A stretch of DNA of 64,000 nt from Herbidospora daliensis (GCF_001570585.1 NZ_BBXF01000008.1:216802-280801); one strand, 5' to 3'; shown: positions 24,806 through 34,278, numbered from the stretch's first letter. Notes: a model not told the origin generated them from the sequence alone. Numbers and translations are program-made.

Positions 24806-25627
24806 CTACTTCAGGTAGGTCTGGAAGCTGCCCGCCAGCGCCTGGGCGAGCTCCTGACGCCACTTGGCGCTCTTCATCTTCGCGGCGTCGCCGGCGTTGC
24901 GCATGTTGCCCGACTCGATGAAGATCTTCGGCACCGTCGACAGGTTCAGCCCGCCCAGGTCGGAGCGGTAGTCGAGGGCGTTCTTGCCGATGTAGTTGGC
25001 GTAGGGCATGCCGGTCTGCTTCTTCACGGCGTCGCGCACGGCGAGGCCGAGCTTGGCCGACTTGCCGACCACGGGGTCGACCGGGCCGTTGATCTTCTTC
25101 GGCATGATGACGTGGAAGCCGTGGCTGCCGGCGCCCGCGCCGTCGGCGTGGATCGAGATCGCCAGGTCGGCCTTGGCCTTGTTGCCGATCGCGGCGCGCT
25201 GGGTGATGCACGGCCCGACGCCCGTGTTGTTGTCACGGGTCAGCTTGACCGTGGCGCCCTCGGCCCGCAGCAGCTTGGCGAGGCGGACCGAGACGTCCCA
25301 GGTGAACGCGGCCTCGGAGTAGCCGTCGTTGGTCGCGGTGCCGGTCGTGTCGCAGGCCTTCTTCTGCGTGAGCACGTCGACCTGCTTGTTGATCACGTCG
25401 GGGCGCTTGTAGTTGCCGCCGTTGTGACCCGGGTCGATGACGACGACCTTGCCCGCGAGCGGTTTCGCGGGAGCCTGCGCGGGGGCGGCGACCGCTTCAG
25501 CGGTGTTCTTCTGAACGGCGGCCGGGGCAGACTCGGCACCCGCGGCCACCCCGCCACCGCACGCGGCGGTTCCCAGACCGAACACGGCCAGAGCGGCGGC
25601 GGCGAGCGCCGGACGAGTCTTCATCAC
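24806..25627 (-). CDS. N-acetylmuramoyl-L-alanine amidase (Amidase_3), probable lipoprotein
   Basis: 273 residues. Signal sequence ending FGLGTAAC suggests lipid anchoring at Cys23, though the lipobox is not canonical. After an Ala/Pro linker the zinc amidase domain begins at VVVIDPGHNGG (His ligand), then DGYSEAAF (Glu ligand), SIHADGAG (second His), and FIESGNMRN with the catalytic Glu. It cuts the bond between muramic acid and the peptide stem, with use in cell separation or wall turnover; domain order resembles mycobacterial Rv3717. First gene of a two-gene operon with the GH20 enzyme. Confidence 0.9.
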   Translation of the reverse strand: MMKTRPALAAAALAVFGLGTAACGGGVAAGAESAPAAVQKNTAEAVAAPAQAPAKPLAGKVVVIDPGHNGGNYKRPDVINKQVDVLTQKKACDTTGTATNDGYSEAAFTWDVSVRLAKLLRAEGATVKLTRDNNTGVGPCITQRAAIGNKAKADLAISIHADGAGAGSHGFHVIMPKKINGPVDPVVGKSAKLGLAVRDAVKKQTGMPYANYIGKNALDYRSDLGGLNLSTVPKIFIESGNMRNAGDAAKMKSAKWRQELAQALAGSFQTYLK

Positions 25628-25717
25628 GGAGGTTCCTCTCGCAGGCGGGCAGTACGAACACCCAACCTACGCGTTCCCTGGCCGTGACCTGGCCGTTATG
25701 TGGGTAAAGGATGCGAT

Positions 25718-25957
25718 TCACCCAGAGCCCAGGTTCTGGATCTGCAGCAGGGCCGCCAGTTCGCGGGCCTCCTCGGCGTCGAGACCGAGGACGACCCGGG
25801 GACGGCCCCACGGGTGGTCGATCGAATGCGCCACGTAGCTGGCGACGGACTCGTCGCCCGCCTCGGCGCGGCCCCGGGAGTGGCGCCAGTGGCCCCAGGC
25901 CCGTTCGAGTTCGGCCGCCGCGCGCTGGGCACAGGAGACCAACTCAGGATCACGCAT
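25718..25957 (-). CDS. Small hypothetical protein, 79 aa
   Basis: Start ATG 25957 (MRDPELVSCAQRAAAELERA) has a GGGGGA Shine-Dalgarno 6-7 nt upstream; an upstream in-frame ATG at 25978 lacks one. A mostly helical protein with an aromatic patch (WGHWRHSRG) and a terminal amphipathic helix (DAEEARELAALLQIQNLG). No family recognised. Monocistronic, between the amidase and LacI genes, all on the same strand. Confidence 0.65.
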   Translation of the reverse strand: MRDPELVSCAQRAAAELERAWGHWRHSRGRAEAGDESVASYVAHSIDHPWGRPRVVLGLDAEEARELAALLQIQNLGSG

Positions 25958-26036
25958 TGAATTCCCCCAGATCTTCACCGTCCGGCGTCGTGGCCCGAGT
26001 CAACACGGACCGTGACCCGACGCCGGACCGGTTGAC

Positions 26037-27134
26037 CTAGCTTTGGGAATCCTTTGGCGCGGGCCCAGTGCTGCGGCGGGTGATCAGCTGCGGCGTCACC
26101 TGACGCAGCCGGGAGTTCTTGCCGGGCTCGGAGATCCGGTCGCTGAGCAGCGCGGCGGCCGAGCGGCCCATCGCGCGGCGCGGCTGGTCGACCGAGGTCA
26201 GCGAGATGTGGTGGACGGCGGCCAGGTGGGTGTTGTCGTAGCCGACGACCGACAGGTCTTCGGGGACCCGCAGCCCGAGTTCGCTGGCGGCGGTGAGTAC
26301 CCCCAGGGCGACGACGTCGTTGGCGGCGAAGATGGCGGTCGGCCGGGGCTCGCGCTCGAGCAGGGCCAGCGCCGCGCGGCGGCCGCCCTCCTCGGTGAAG
26401 TCGCCGTGCTCGACCATGATGTACGGCGCCAGCGCGTGGCGGCGCATGGCCACCAGGTAGCCCTCGCAGCGGCAGCGGGCCGCGGAGGACGGGGCGCCTT
26501 CGATGTGGGCGATCCGGCGGTGTCCGAGCTCGACGAGATGGTCGACCGCGAGACGCGCGCCGAGCTGGTCGTCGTCGACGACGATGTCGACGCTCTCGAG
26601 GTCGACGTCGCGTTCACCGACGACGACGGTGGGCGTGTAGGCGGCGGCCTCGGCCAGCGTGTCGCTGGACGGGGCGACGCCCAGCAGCACCAGCCCGTCG
26701 ACGCGCAGTTCGAGGAAGGCCTCGACGGCTTCGTCCTCGAACGCCGGGTCGAAGCGGCCGGAGCCGATGAGCAGCCGCAGGCCCTCACCGTGGAGGCTCT
26801 CCTGGAGGCCGTCGAGGAACTCGGCGTAGAACGGGTTGTGGAGGTCGGCGACGAGGGCGCCGACCAGATGTGTGCGGCCTTCGACGAGACTGCGGGCGAC
26901 GGCGTTGGGCCGGTATCCCAGCTCCCTGGCCGCCTGCAGAACCGCCTCCCGGCGATGTTCGCTCACATGAGGTGAGCCGCGAAGGACCAGCGAGACCAGG
27001 GACTTAGAGACGCCCGCGCGCTCGGCTACGTTGCGAATCGTCGGCCGTGGCCGTGGACTGAATCCGTCGAGTCCGGTAGGTCCGGGTACCGCGATGTCGC
27101 GCCGGGCAGTGGTCTGCATGGACGGTCCTGACAT
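26037..27134 (-). CDS. LacI-family transcriptional regulator
   Basis: 365 residues from ATG 27134, chosen for its GGGGAGA Shine-Dalgarno. The HTH (about 31-52) reads [20 protein letters not shown], followed by hinge [16 protein letters not shown]. The periplasmic-binding-like domain shows [47 protein letters not shown] and [10 protein letters not shown], so it responds to a small ligand, probably a sugar or related compound. The N-terminal 28 residues before the HTH are longer than usual. No transport or sugar-metabolism operon lies next to it, so its targets are probably elsewhere, or the upstream GH20 and amidase genes. Confidence 0.9.
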   Translation of the reverse strand: MSGPSMQTTARRDIAVPGPTGLDGFSPRPRPTIRNVAERAGVSKSLVSLVLRGSPHVSEHRREAVLQAARELGYRPNAVARSLVEGRTHLVGALVADLHNPFYAEFLDGLQESLHGEGLRLLIGSGRFDPAFEDEAVEAFLELRVDGLVLLGVAPSSDTLAEAAAYTPTVVVGERDVDLESVDIVVDDDQLGARLAVDHLVELGHRRIAHIEGAPSSAARCRCEGYLVAMRRHALAPYIMVEHGDFTEEGGRRAALALLEREPRPTAIFAANDVVALGVLTAASELGLRVPEDLSVVGYDNTHLAAVHHISLTSVDQPRRAMGRSAAALLSDRISEPGKNSRLRQVTPQLITRRSTGPAPKDSQS

Positions 27135-27381
27135 GGTTCTCCCCACGATGCGCGGATGTGCACCTGCCAAGAAGAACGATCGAGAGCCGAATAAGGTACG
27201 GCCGACTTGTCTCGATCCTTGAGAAAGCTGTCAGGACGAAGCGGGAGGGGCCACCGAACCGGTGGGGGTTGGCGCCGGGCGGGCGGCGCCTTTCCACACC
27301 CCTACTGCAGGTGTGCGGCTGTTGGACGCGCTCACTCACGCGAGCGCGCCATCCCCCTCGTGGTTGCGACCCCCCGCTGCG

Positions 27382-27585
27382 TTACTCCGAACGCTGCTGC
27401 GGAATCCCCGCCAGCAGCGCCCTCACCTCGGTCTCCCGGTAACGCCGGTGCCCACCGAGCGTGCGGATGGACGTCAACTTGCCGGCCTTCGCCCACCGCG
27501 TGACGGTCTTGGGGTCGACCCGGAACATCGTTGCGACCTCCGCCGGGGTGAGCAGTGGCTCTGCCTCGGGTGTACGAGCTGACAT
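27382..27585 (-). CDS. bldC: Developmental regulator BldC (MerR-like HTH)
   Basis: 67 residues from ATG 27585 with a strong GGAGGAGAGG Shine-Dalgarno upstream. The body, LLTPAEVATMFRVDPKTVTR then WAKAGKLTSIRTLGGHRRYR, is essentially the BldC sequence as I know it from Streptomyces. BldC is a small MerR-like protein that binds direct repeats by head-to-tail oligomerisation and holds back entry into development. The neighbourhood (conserved hypothetical, vdh, DUF3073, purM, purF) is the same order as recalled for S. coelicolor SCO4091 to SCO4086, which supports orthology. Confidence 0.95.
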   Translation of the reverse strand: MSARTPEAEPLLTPAEVATMFRVDPKTVTRWAKAGKLTSIRTLGGHRRYRETEVRALLAGIPQQRSE

Positions 27586-27907
27586 TTGTGCGGCCTCTCC
27601 TCCGTGTGGACCGGCGACAGCGATCCTGCGACTTATATCTGCGCTTGTCACGGGATGTCCCTCAATGATCCATAACGTGCGGTTTCACGGACCATTTGCG
27701 GCATCACCCGATGTGACCATACAGCCACGTAGCGCGATTGGCGAGCCCTCTGGGCACAACGTCTCGACCACGTGTTGATGTCACGCTCGGTGATTCTAGC
27801 GACACGTTTCGTGGTATCGCAGTGAAAACGGCAAACTACTCAGTTCGCAGTTGTGAGATCGCGCATCTCCTGACCCAATGTTGCAGGTCAGCGTCGCGTG
27901 ATTACGG
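27586..27907. other. 322-bp non-coding region upstream of bldC
   Basis: AT-richer than its flanks (for example 27815-27860). The bldC promoter must lie here. I see no long inverted repeat, RNA gene or convincing open frame with a ribosome-binding site. I could not assign -10/-35 boxes with confidence. Confidence 0.5.
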
Positions 27908-28795
27908 TCAGTTAGCCGATTCGAGGCTCTGCACCGACCGCCAGCGGAGGATCACCCGCTGGTACATGGCGAAGGCAAGTTCTTCCTGACCGTTGTCCAA
28001 ACCCGTGAGAGCGGCCGCCAGCTCGGCGACCGACTGGTCGGCCTGCAGGGTCTCGTCGTCCATGAGGTGGACGATGCCGCCGTAATCGAGCTCGACCAGG
28101 GAATGGGGGTGGAACTCCTCCAGCCAGCGGCCCACTTCCTCGACGTCGGTGAGGGTGTCGACGTCGCCCACGTGCCGGCGGATGACCACCAGGGCGCGGG
28201 CCACCCGCTTCCTGGCCTGGGCCATCGAGGTGACGTAGAGCATGTTCCTGGCCGGGGCCATGGTCACGCCGGTCGACGACTCGGGCTCCTGCTCACCGCG
28301 CAGCACGAGCCAGCGCTCGGCCGAATCGAACGGTACGAACCAGGGCGTCGGCACGTGCCAGGTGCTGGTCATGATGTGGGTGCGCAGCGAGGGTTCGCCG
28401 CGCTTGAAGGCGTCGAACTCGTCGGCCGTGTGCTCCGCGACCGGCGGGGGGACGAACCGGTTGGCCAGCTTGGTCGGCAGGCTGCCCCGCCACGAGGCGA
28501 ACGCCAGCCACGACCGCAGCCGGGTCTGCCACGGGCAGACGTAGAGGACGCCGTCGACCCGGCGCAGATAGGCGTTGTGACTCTCCGCCGCCGGCGCCGG
28601 GGCGGGTGGGACCCGCAACAGCCGGCGTACCGACTCCTCGTGCTCCACCGCGAGGGCGCCCGCACGGCGGGGCCGCCGCGGATTCTGGGCATAGGCGTTC
28701 CACCGAAGGCGTTCCTGCTCGGAGAAGGCGCTCAGCGGCTCATAGACGCGGAGATACGCGGCGTAGGGCAGCACAACGGCATCGTGCCATGCCAC
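27908..28795 (-). CDS. Conserved actinobacterial hypothetical protein
   Basis: 295 residues from GTG 28795 (MAWHDAVVLPYAAYLRVYEP). No signal peptide or membrane segment. The sequence is globular, with Trp/Pro-rich stretches (WHVPTPWFVPFDSAERW) and a helical C-terminus. A homologue lies between vdh and bldC in Streptomyces as I recall it, so the gene belongs to the conserved bldC neighbourhood. Function unknown. The start is 107 bp from the divergent vdh start. Confidence 0.75.
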   Translation of the reverse strand: MAWHDAVVLPYAAYLRVYEPLSAFSEQERLRWNAYAQNPRRPRRAGALAVEHEESVRRLLRVPPAPAPAAESHNAYLRRVDGVLYVCPWQTRLRSWLAFASWRGSLPTKLANRFVPPPVAEHTADEFDAFKRGEPSLRTHIMTSTWHVPTPWFVPFDSAERWLVLRGEQEPESSTGVTMAPARNMLYVTSMAQARKRVARALVVIRRHVGDVDTLTDVEEVGRWLEEFHPHSLVELDYGGIVHLMDDETLQADQSVAELAAALTGLDNGQEELAFAMYQRVILRWRSVQSLESAN

Positions 28796-28902
28796 GCCGC
28801 GTCACGCATTGGGCGGCGTTCCGTAATCCATGATCGTCGCTACGCTGGAAGGTGTAACCGCCGCAACGGGGCGGCGGACAGAGACGATCAGGAGTCACCA
28901 AA

Positions 28903-29988
28903 GTGACCGACGTCTTCGGGCTTTCCCACAAGGATCAGACCCGTCACGAACAGGTCGTGTTCTGCGCCGACGACAAGTCCGGCCTCTACGCGATCATCGC
29001 CATCCACAACACCGCCCTCGGCCCCGGCCTGGGTGGAACACGTTTCTATCCCTACCCGGACGAATCCGCCGCGCTGGCCGACGTGCTCAATCTGTCGCGG
29101 GCGATGGCGTACAAGAACGCGCTCGCCGGCCTCGACCACGGCGGCGGCAAAGCGGTGATCATCGGCGATCCCGCGACCGACAAGTCCGAGGCCCTGCTGC
29201 GCGCCTACGGCAAGTTCGTCCAGTCGCTCGGCGGGCGCTACTACACCGCCTGTGACGTGGGCACCTACAGCGAGGACATGGACCTCATCGCCCGCGAGTG
29301 CTCCTACGTCACCGGCCGCACCCCGGCCAACGGCGGGGCCGGCGACAGCTCGATCCTCACCGCCTACGGCGTCTACCAGGGCATGCGCGCCGCCGCCCGG
29401 CACGCCTTCGGCGAGACCTCCCTGCGCGGCCGCCGGGTGGGCGTCGAGGGGGTCGGCAAGGTGGGTCACCGGCTGGTGGAACACATTCTCGACGAGGGCG
29501 GCGAGGTCGTCGTCTGCGACGTCGACGAACGCGCGGTCGACCGCGTCCGGCAGCGCCACCCCCAGGTCGAGGCCGTCGCCGACGCCGCGGCCCTGAAGAG
29601 CAGCGATCTCGACGTGTACGCCCCCTGCGCCCTCGGCGGCGCGCTCGACGACACGGCCGTGGCCGAGCTCCAGGCGAAGATCGTCTGCGGCGGGGCCAAC
29701 AACCAGCTCGCCCACCCCGGCGTCGAGAAGCAACTCGCCGACCGAGGCATCCTCTACGCCCCCGACTACGTGGTGAATTCGGGGGGAGTGATCCAGGTCG
29801 CTGATGAGATCGCCGGATTCGACATGGACAGGGCGAGAGCGCGGGCGGGTCAGATCTTCGACACGACCCTGAAAATCTTCGCCATCGCCGATGACGAAGG
29901 CGTTCCACCGGCCGTCGCAGCAGATAGGCTGGCGGAGCGCAGAATGTCGGAAGTCGGGCGGCTTAGGGGTATTTGGCTGGGCCGGTGA
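28903..29988 (+). CDS. vdh: Valine/leucine (Glu/Leu/Phe/Val family) dehydrogenase
   Basis: 361 residues from GTG 28903 with AGGAG 9-13 nt upstream. N-domain: [36 protein letters not shown], where the Lys residues of this family bind and activate the amino acid. NAD-binding domain: [20 protein letters not shown] and [12 protein letters not shown]; then [10 protein letters not shown] and VNSGGVIQV. It deaminates branched-chain amino acids to 2-oxoacids with NAD. Its position beside bldC matches Streptomyces vdh. The 2-oxoacids could feed the E1-E2 complex encoded at 47-50 kb and supply branched fatty-acid primers. Confidence 0.9.
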   Translation: MTDVFGLSHKDQTRHEQVVFCADDKSGLYAIIAIHNTALGPGLGGTRFYPYPDESAALADVLNLSRAMAYKNALAGLDHGGGKAVIIGDPATDKSEALLRAYGKFVQSLGGRYYTACDVGTYSEDMDLIARECSYVTGRTPANGGAGDSSILTAYGVYQGMRAAARHAFGETSLRGRRVGVEGVGKVGHRLVEHILDEGGEVVVCDVDERAVDRVRQRHPQVEAVADAAALKSSDLDVYAPCALGGALDDTAVAELQAKIVCGGANNQLAHPGVEKQLADRGILYAPDYVVNSGGVIQVADEIAGFDMDRARARAGQIFDTTLKIFAIADDEGVPPAVAADRLAERRMSEVGRLRGIWLGR

Positions 29989-30056
29989 CCGCCGACGCGC
30001 ATACGGCGTACCGAGCGGGGCGCAAAACAGGTACGGTTGTAGGCGAACGAATTGGC

Positions 30057-30082
30057 TGACGTCCAAAGTCAGGTGACGTCAG
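30057..30082. promoter_or_regulatory. TGACGTC direct repeat within an inverted repeat
   Basis: TGACGTC at 30057-30063 and again at 30074-30080, with outer words CTGACGT (30056) and ACGTCAG (to 30082) complementary. It lies about 60 bp upstream of the DUF3073 gene. It may be an operator; the binding protein is unknown. Confidence 0.3.
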
Positions 30083-30140
30083 TGCGTGGTGCGTTAGCGA
30101 CGAGGGGTCGGGCACGACCCCGCATGAGGGGGTCGAGCCA

Positions 30141-30377
30141 ATGGGGCGCGGCCGAGCCAAGGCCAAGCAGGTCAAGGTTGCCCGCCAGCTGAAGTACAAC
30201 AGCGGCGGCACCGATCTTGAGCGCCTGCGCGCGGAGCTCGGAGTCGAGGAGCCTGTCGATTCCGACCGCACAGACGAACCCGACCCTTATGACGAGTTGG
30301 CCGAGCGGTACGCCGACTACGCCAACGTCGATGACGAGGATGATGAGGACGACTCCTCATCCGGGGGCCGTCGTTGA
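30141..30377 (+). CDS. DUF3073 protein
   Basis: 78 residues. The basic N-terminus (MGRGRAKAKQVKVARQLKYN) and acidic C-terminus (ANVDDEDDEDDSSSGGRR) are the constant features of this small actinobacterial family, always found near purM/purF in the lineages I know. Function unknown; the charge layout suggests nucleic-acid or protein contact. Ends before a convergent terminator shared with purM. Confidence 0.9.
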   Translation: MGRGRAKAKQVKVARQLKYNSGGTDLERLRAELGVEEPVDSDRTDEPDPYDELAERYADYANVDDEDDEDDSSSGGRR

Positions 30378-30400
30378 GCGGCACCTGACCCAGCGTTGAT

Positions 30401-30434
30401 CACGCCCGGCGCGGTTCGCCACGCCGGGTGTTTT
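30401..30434 (+). terminator. Terminator after the DUF3073 gene
   Basis: CCCGGCG and CGCCGGG arms, extended by CAC/GTG, enclose a short loop and are followed by TGTTTT. It is positioned between two convergent genes. Confidence 0.7.
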
Positions 30435-30509
30435 CCGCGCGACCTCGTGAGGGTCCCGCGCTCCGGGTGACCGGAGTGCATACAGTCATTTCCATACGAG
30501 ACCGAGAGC

Positions 30510-30585
30510 GCCGCCCGGTGGCAACCAACCACCAGGCGGCCTTTCGTGTTTCTCCGAGCCCGGCGGCCGCCCGCCGGGCTCTTCG
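30510..30585 (-). terminator. Tandem hairpins downstream of purM
   Basis: Two GC-rich stem-loops: GCCGCCCGGTGG with its near-complement (about 30510-30542), and AGCCCGGCGG with CCGCCGGGCT (about 30557-30582). They lie just beyond the purM stop at 30595, so they probably end the purF-purM transcript; no long T-run follows on the minus strand. Confidence 0.5.
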
Positions 30586-30594
30586 GCGTGGTGA

Positions 30595-31620
30595 TCAGCG
30601 GTATCGCGCTTCGCCCGAGCCCGGCACGATCTCGCCGAGCACCCACGACGGCACGCCGCGCGTGGCGAGCAGTTCCAGCGCCTTGTCGGCCTCTTCGGCC
30701 GGGACGATCGCGGCCATGCCGACGCCCAGGTTGAAGGTCTTGTCGAGCTCGGCCTGCGCGACCTTCCCGGCCTCGCCGAGGACGGTGAAGACCGGCGGGA
30801 CCGTCCACGACGAGCGGTCGAGGACCGCGTCGACACTCCCGGGCAGCGAACGGGCCAGGTTGGCGGTCAGGCCGCCGCCGGTGATGTGGGCGTAGGCCCG
30901 GACCGGCACGTGGCGCATCAGGGCCAGGCAGTCGAGCGAGTAGATCCGGGTGGGTTCGAGCAGTTCCTCGCCCAGGGTCCGGCCGAACTCGGCGATCGGG
31001 GAGTCGAGATCGAGACCCGCCGTCTTGATGATGTGGCGGACCAGGGAGTAGCCGTTGGAGTGGACCCCGGATGACGCCATGGCCAGAACCACGTCACCCG
31101 CGCGGACCCGGTCGGGGCCGAGGAGCTCGTCGGCCTCGACCACGCCCGTGCCGGCGCCCGCGAGGTCGTACTCGTCGGGGCCCATCGCGCCCGGGTGTTC
31201 GGCGGTCTCGCCGCCGACCAGGGCGCAGCCGGCCTGGCGGCACCCCTCGGCGACGCCGCCGACGATCTCGGCGATGCGCTCGGGCACCACCTTGCCGCAG
31301 GCGATGTAGTCGGTCATGAACAGCGGCTCGGCGCCGCAGACGACCAGGTCGTCGACGACCATGCCGACCAGGTCGATCCCGATCGTGTCGTGCTTGCCGA
31401 GCTTGGACGCCAGCATGACCTTGGTGCCGACCCCGTCGGTCGAGGTCGCCAGCAGCGGCCGGCGGAACTTCAGCAGCGCCGACACGTCGAACAGGCCGGC
31501 GAACCCGCTGGCGTCGTCGACCACCTCGGGGCGCCGCGACCGGGCCACCTTCGACTTCATCAGCTGGACGGCGCGGTCACCGGCCTCGATGTCGACACCG
31601 GCGGCGGCGTACGAGGTCAT
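30595..31620 (-). CDS. purM: Phosphoribosylformylglycinamidine cyclo-ligase
   Basis: 341 residues. Hallmarks: YAAAGVDIEAGDRAVQLMK at the N-terminus, LLATSTDGVGTKVMLA, GIDLVGMVVDDLVVCGAEPL, ALVGGETAEHPG and the ATP-binding AMASSGVHSNGYSLVR. It closes the imidazole ring in step five of purine synthesis. ATG 31620 overlaps the TGA of purF (ATGA), giving coupled translation. Nothing unusual. Confidence 0.97.
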   Translation of the reverse strand: MTSYAAAGVDIEAGDRAVQLMKSKVARSRRPEVVDDASGFAGLFDVSALLKFRRPLLATSTDGVGTKVMLASKLGKHDTIGIDLVGMVVDDLVVCGAEPLFMTDYIACGKVVPERIAEIVGGVAEGCRQAGCALVGGETAEHPGAMGPDEYDLAGAGTGVVEADELLGPDRVRAGDVVLAMASSGVHSNGYSLVRHIIKTAGLDLDSPIAEFGRTLGEELLEPTRIYSLDCLALMRHVPVRAYAHITGGGLTANLARSLPGSVDAVLDRSSWTVPPVFTVLGEAGKVAQAELDKTFNLGVGMAAIVPAEEADKALELLATRGVPSWVLGEIVPGSGEARYR

Positions 31621-33053
31621 GCGCGGGCCTCCAGGACGTACTTGCCGACCTTGTCCTGGTCGATCGGGATGGGGTAGCTGCCGTCGAAGCAGGCGCGGCA
31701 GAGCTTCTGGGCCGGGATGGTGGTGGCCTCGGTGAGGCCCTCCATCGAGATGTAGCCGAGGGAGTCGGCGCCCAGGTGCTCGCGGATCTCCTCGACGTCC
31801 ATCGACCCGGCCAGGAGCTCGGCGCGGGTGGCGAAGTCGATGCCGTAGAAGCAGGGCCAGGCCACCGGCGGGGCCGAGATGCGCACGTGGACCTCGGTCG
31901 CCCCGGCCTCGCGCAGCATCTTCACGATCGCCCGCTGGGTGTTGCCGCGCACGATCGTGTCGTCGACCACCACCAGGCGTTTGCCCTGGACGATCTCCTT
32001 CAGCGGGTTCAGCTTCAGCCGGATGCCGAGCTGGCGGATCGTCTGGGACGGCTGGATGAAGGTCCGGCCGACGTAGGAGTTCTTCACCAGGCCCTGGCCG
32101 TAGGGGATGCCGCTCTGCTCGGCGTAGCCGATCGCGGCCGGGGTGCCCGACTCGGGGGTCGGGATCACCAGGTCGGCGTCGACCGGGTGTTCCCTGGCCA
32201 GGCGGCGGCCGACCTCGACCCGGGTGGCCTGGACGCCGCGCCCGGCGATCGTGGTGTCGGGGCGGGCCAGGTAGACGTACTCGAACAGGCAGCCCTTGGG
32301 GTCGGCCGGGGCGAACCGCTGCGACTTGACCCCGCGCTCGTCGATGGTGAGGAGCTCACCGGGCTCGACCTCGCGCACGAACGTCGCGCCGACGATGTCG
32401 AGGGCCGCCGTCTCGGAGGCCACCACCCAGCCGCGCTCCAGACGCCCCAGGACGAGCGGACGGATGCCCTGGGGGTCGCGGGCCGCGTAGAGCGTCTTCT
32501 CGTCCATGAAGACGAGTGAGTAGGCGCCGCGCACCGCCGGGAGCAGGCGGGCCGCCGCGTCGTCGATCGGCTCGTCGCGGTCTTTGGCCAGGATCGCGGT
32601 GAGGATCTCGGTGTCGGTGGTGGCCCTGGTGGTGCCGGGGGCCACCCGCTCGGCGAGCTCCCCGGTGTTGATCAGGTTGCCGTTGTGGGCCAGCGCGAGA
32701 CCGCCCACGTCGGTCGAGCTCAGTGTGGGCTGCGCGTTCTCCCACACACTCGAACCGGTCGTGGAGTAGCGGCAGTGGCCGATGGCCAGGTGTCCCTTGA
32801 GGGTGCCGAGAATCGACTCGTCGAAGACCTGGGCCACCAGGCCCATGTCTTTGTAGACGAGGATGCGGCTGCCCTCGCTGACCGCGATGCCCGCGGACTC
32901 CTGCCCGCGGTGCTGCAACGCGTACAGCCCGTAGTAGGTGAGTTTGGAGACGTCCTCCCCCGGAGCCCAGACGCCGAAGACGCCACAGGCGTCTTTCGGG
33001 CCTTGGTCGAGGGGGTCAAGGTCATGGCTCAGATGGCCGTCGCCCTTCAGCAC
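31617..33053 (-). CDS. purF: Amidophosphoribosyltransferase
   Basis: 478 residues. DACGVFGVW supplies the N-terminal nucleophile Cys after removal of a propeptide of about 22 residues. The glutaminase half has LQHRGQESAGIAV and HCRYSTTGSS; the PRPP loop is VVVDDTIVRGNTQ. Cysteines in GCLFEYVYLARPD, WPCFYGIDF and LCRACFDG match the four iron-sulfur ligands of the Bacillus-type enzyme, so a 4Fe-4S cluster is likely. It catalyses the first committed step of purine synthesis. First gene of the purF-purM operon; divergent from the DUF4190 gene. Confidence 0.97.
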   Translation of the reverse strand: MLKGDGHLSHDLDPLDQGPKDACGVFGVWAPGEDVSKLTYYGLYALQHRGQESAGIAVSEGSRILVYKDMGLVAQVFDESILGTLKGHLAIGHCRYSTTGSSVWENAQPTLSSTDVGGLALAHNGNLINTGELAERVAPGTTRATTDTEILTAILAKDRDEPIDDAAARLLPAVRGAYSLVFMDEKTLYAARDPQGIRPLVLGRLERGWVVASETAALDIVGATFVREVEPGELLTIDERGVKSQRFAPADPKGCLFEYVYLARPDTTIAGRGVQATRVEVGRRLAREHPVDADLVIPTPESGTPAAIGYAEQSGIPYGQGLVKNSYVGRTFIQPSQTIRQLGIRLKLNPLKEIVQGKRLVVVDDTIVRGNTQRAIVKMLREAGATEVHVRISAPPVAWPCFYGIDFATRAELLAGSMDVEEIREHLGADSLGYISMEGLTEATTIPAQKLCRACFDGSYPIPIDQDKVGKYVLEARA

Positions 33054-33181
33054 ATGCTTGAGTCTATTTCGGCCTCTTGGCTGCTCGGACCCCCGGGTGG
33101 GCTCAAGCCGACGAAATGATCACCAGCGCTTTGCCGTGTCGGCCGCCGTACCCCCGGTCTCATAGGGGAAGTGACAGGAAC

Positions 33182-33841
33182 ATGACCACTCCTGACGAGC
33201 CGAGGGACGACCCGCCCAAGCGGCAGATGCCCTGGGACGTTCCGCCCGAACAGGCCCCGGGCAGGCCGTCGCCGGACGCCGAGGACACCGCCGTCTTCAG
33301 CGCCCAGCAACACCCGGGCGGCTCCCTCGGGCCCGACCCGAGCCGGCCGGAGAATCCGCCTTACGGGGCGCAGCCGCCCTCGGAGCAGCCTCCTCAGCCG
33401 TCTTCCCAGCCGCCCTACGGAGCGCCGCAGGGCTCGCCCTACCAGCCGGCCTCCTACCCGCAGGCGCCCTACCCGTCGGCGCCGTACGGCGACCGGCCCG
33501 CCGCCAAGGGCGGGCTGGGCACGGCCGCGCTGGTGCTGGGCATCCTGGCGATCGTGCTGCTGCTGGTCTGCGGCCTCGGGCTGCTGGTCGCGGTGGCCGG
33601 TGTGATCGTCGGCGTCATCGCGATAGCGAAGCGGTCGAACAAGGGGCGCGCCGTCGTCGGCCTGATCCTGAGCATCCTGACGCTGGTGATCGGGGCGATC
33701 ATCATCGGCGTGGTGGTCAACTGGGCCAACAAGAACAACCTCGCCGAGTGCTTCGACACCCGGCTGCACCCGACGCAGGAGTCGTCGCAGCAGTGCGTCC
33801 AGCGGAAGATCAACGCGCCGGTCTCGGAGGGCGGCTACTAG
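33182..33841 (+). CDS. DUF4190 membrane protein with Pro/Gln-rich N-terminus
   Basis: 219 residues from ATG 33182 (MTTPDEPRDDPPKRQMPWDV). The first 115 residues are disordered and rich in P, Q, Y and S (QPPSEQPPQPSSQPPYGAPQ), of the type found on many actinobacterial membrane proteins. Two membrane helices follow (about 118-145, 155-180; core ALVLGILAIVLLLVCGLGLL), typical of DUF4190, then a short extracytoplasmic tail with two Cys. Function unknown. Its stop overlaps the convergent SCP-like gene. Confidence 0.8.
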   Translation: MTTPDEPRDDPPKRQMPWDVPPEQAPGRPSPDAEDTAVFSAQQHPGGSLGPDPSRPENPPYGAQPPSEQPPQPSSQPPYGAPQGSPYQPASYPQAPYPSAPYGDRPAAKGGLGTAALVLGILAIVLLLVCGLGLLVAVAGVIVGVIAIAKRSNKGRAVVGLILSILTLVIGAIIIGVVVNWANKNNLAECFDTRLHPTQESSQQCVQRKINAPVSEGGY

Positions 33842-34278
33842 AAGATCGGGAGGTAGGGCGACAGGTCGGCCCGGCCGCCGCTCGCCCTGACCCGCCCGTC
33901 GGCGACCGCCGCCGGCCAGTTCTCCCGGCCGGTGGCGAGCGCGATCCAGGTGCGGGGGTCGGTCTCGACCACGTTGGGCGGGGTGCCCCGGGTGTGCCGG
34001 GGCCCCTCGACGCACTGCACGGCCGCGAACGGCGGCACCCGCACCTCGACGGTCCGGCCGGGCGCCTTCGCCACGAGCTCGTCGAGCAGGAACCGCACGG
34101 CCGCGCCCAGCGCCTCGCGCCGGGGCGCCGTCTCCCGGCCGTACGCCGTCAGCACCGCCGACACCACTGCGGGACCCGCGTCCTGGTCGGGGCCGTCGAA
34201 CGGCGGCAGGCCCAGATCTGCCAGCTGGACGTCGAGAGCGGCGCGGACGCGCGCGGGATCCTGGCGGCGGGGCGGCAT
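33838..34278 (-). CDS. Sterol-carrier-family (SCP2-like) small protein
   Basis: 146 residues. The C-terminal half reads as an SCP2-like fold: RTVEVRVPPFAAVQCVEGPR, NVVETDPRTWIALATGRENW and GRVRASGGRADLSPYLPIF, the ending typical of the actinobacterial sterol carrier family proteins near purF. The N-terminus is helical. Lipid binding is a family inference, not shown. It is divergent from phoX, and the PHO box lies between them, so it might share that regulation. Confidence 0.7.
   Translation of the reverse strand: MPPRRQDPARVRAALDVQLADLGLPPFDGPDQDAGPAVVSAVLTAYGRETAPRREALGAAVRFLLDELVAKAPGRTVEVRVPPFAAVQCVEGPRHTRGTPPNVVETDPRTWIALATGRENWPAAVADGRVRASGGRADLSPYLPIF

Noticed and set aside
23384..25687. 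Long plus-strand open frame of about 770 codons
   Set aside because: Antisense to the GH20 and amidase genes, with shadow-type composition.
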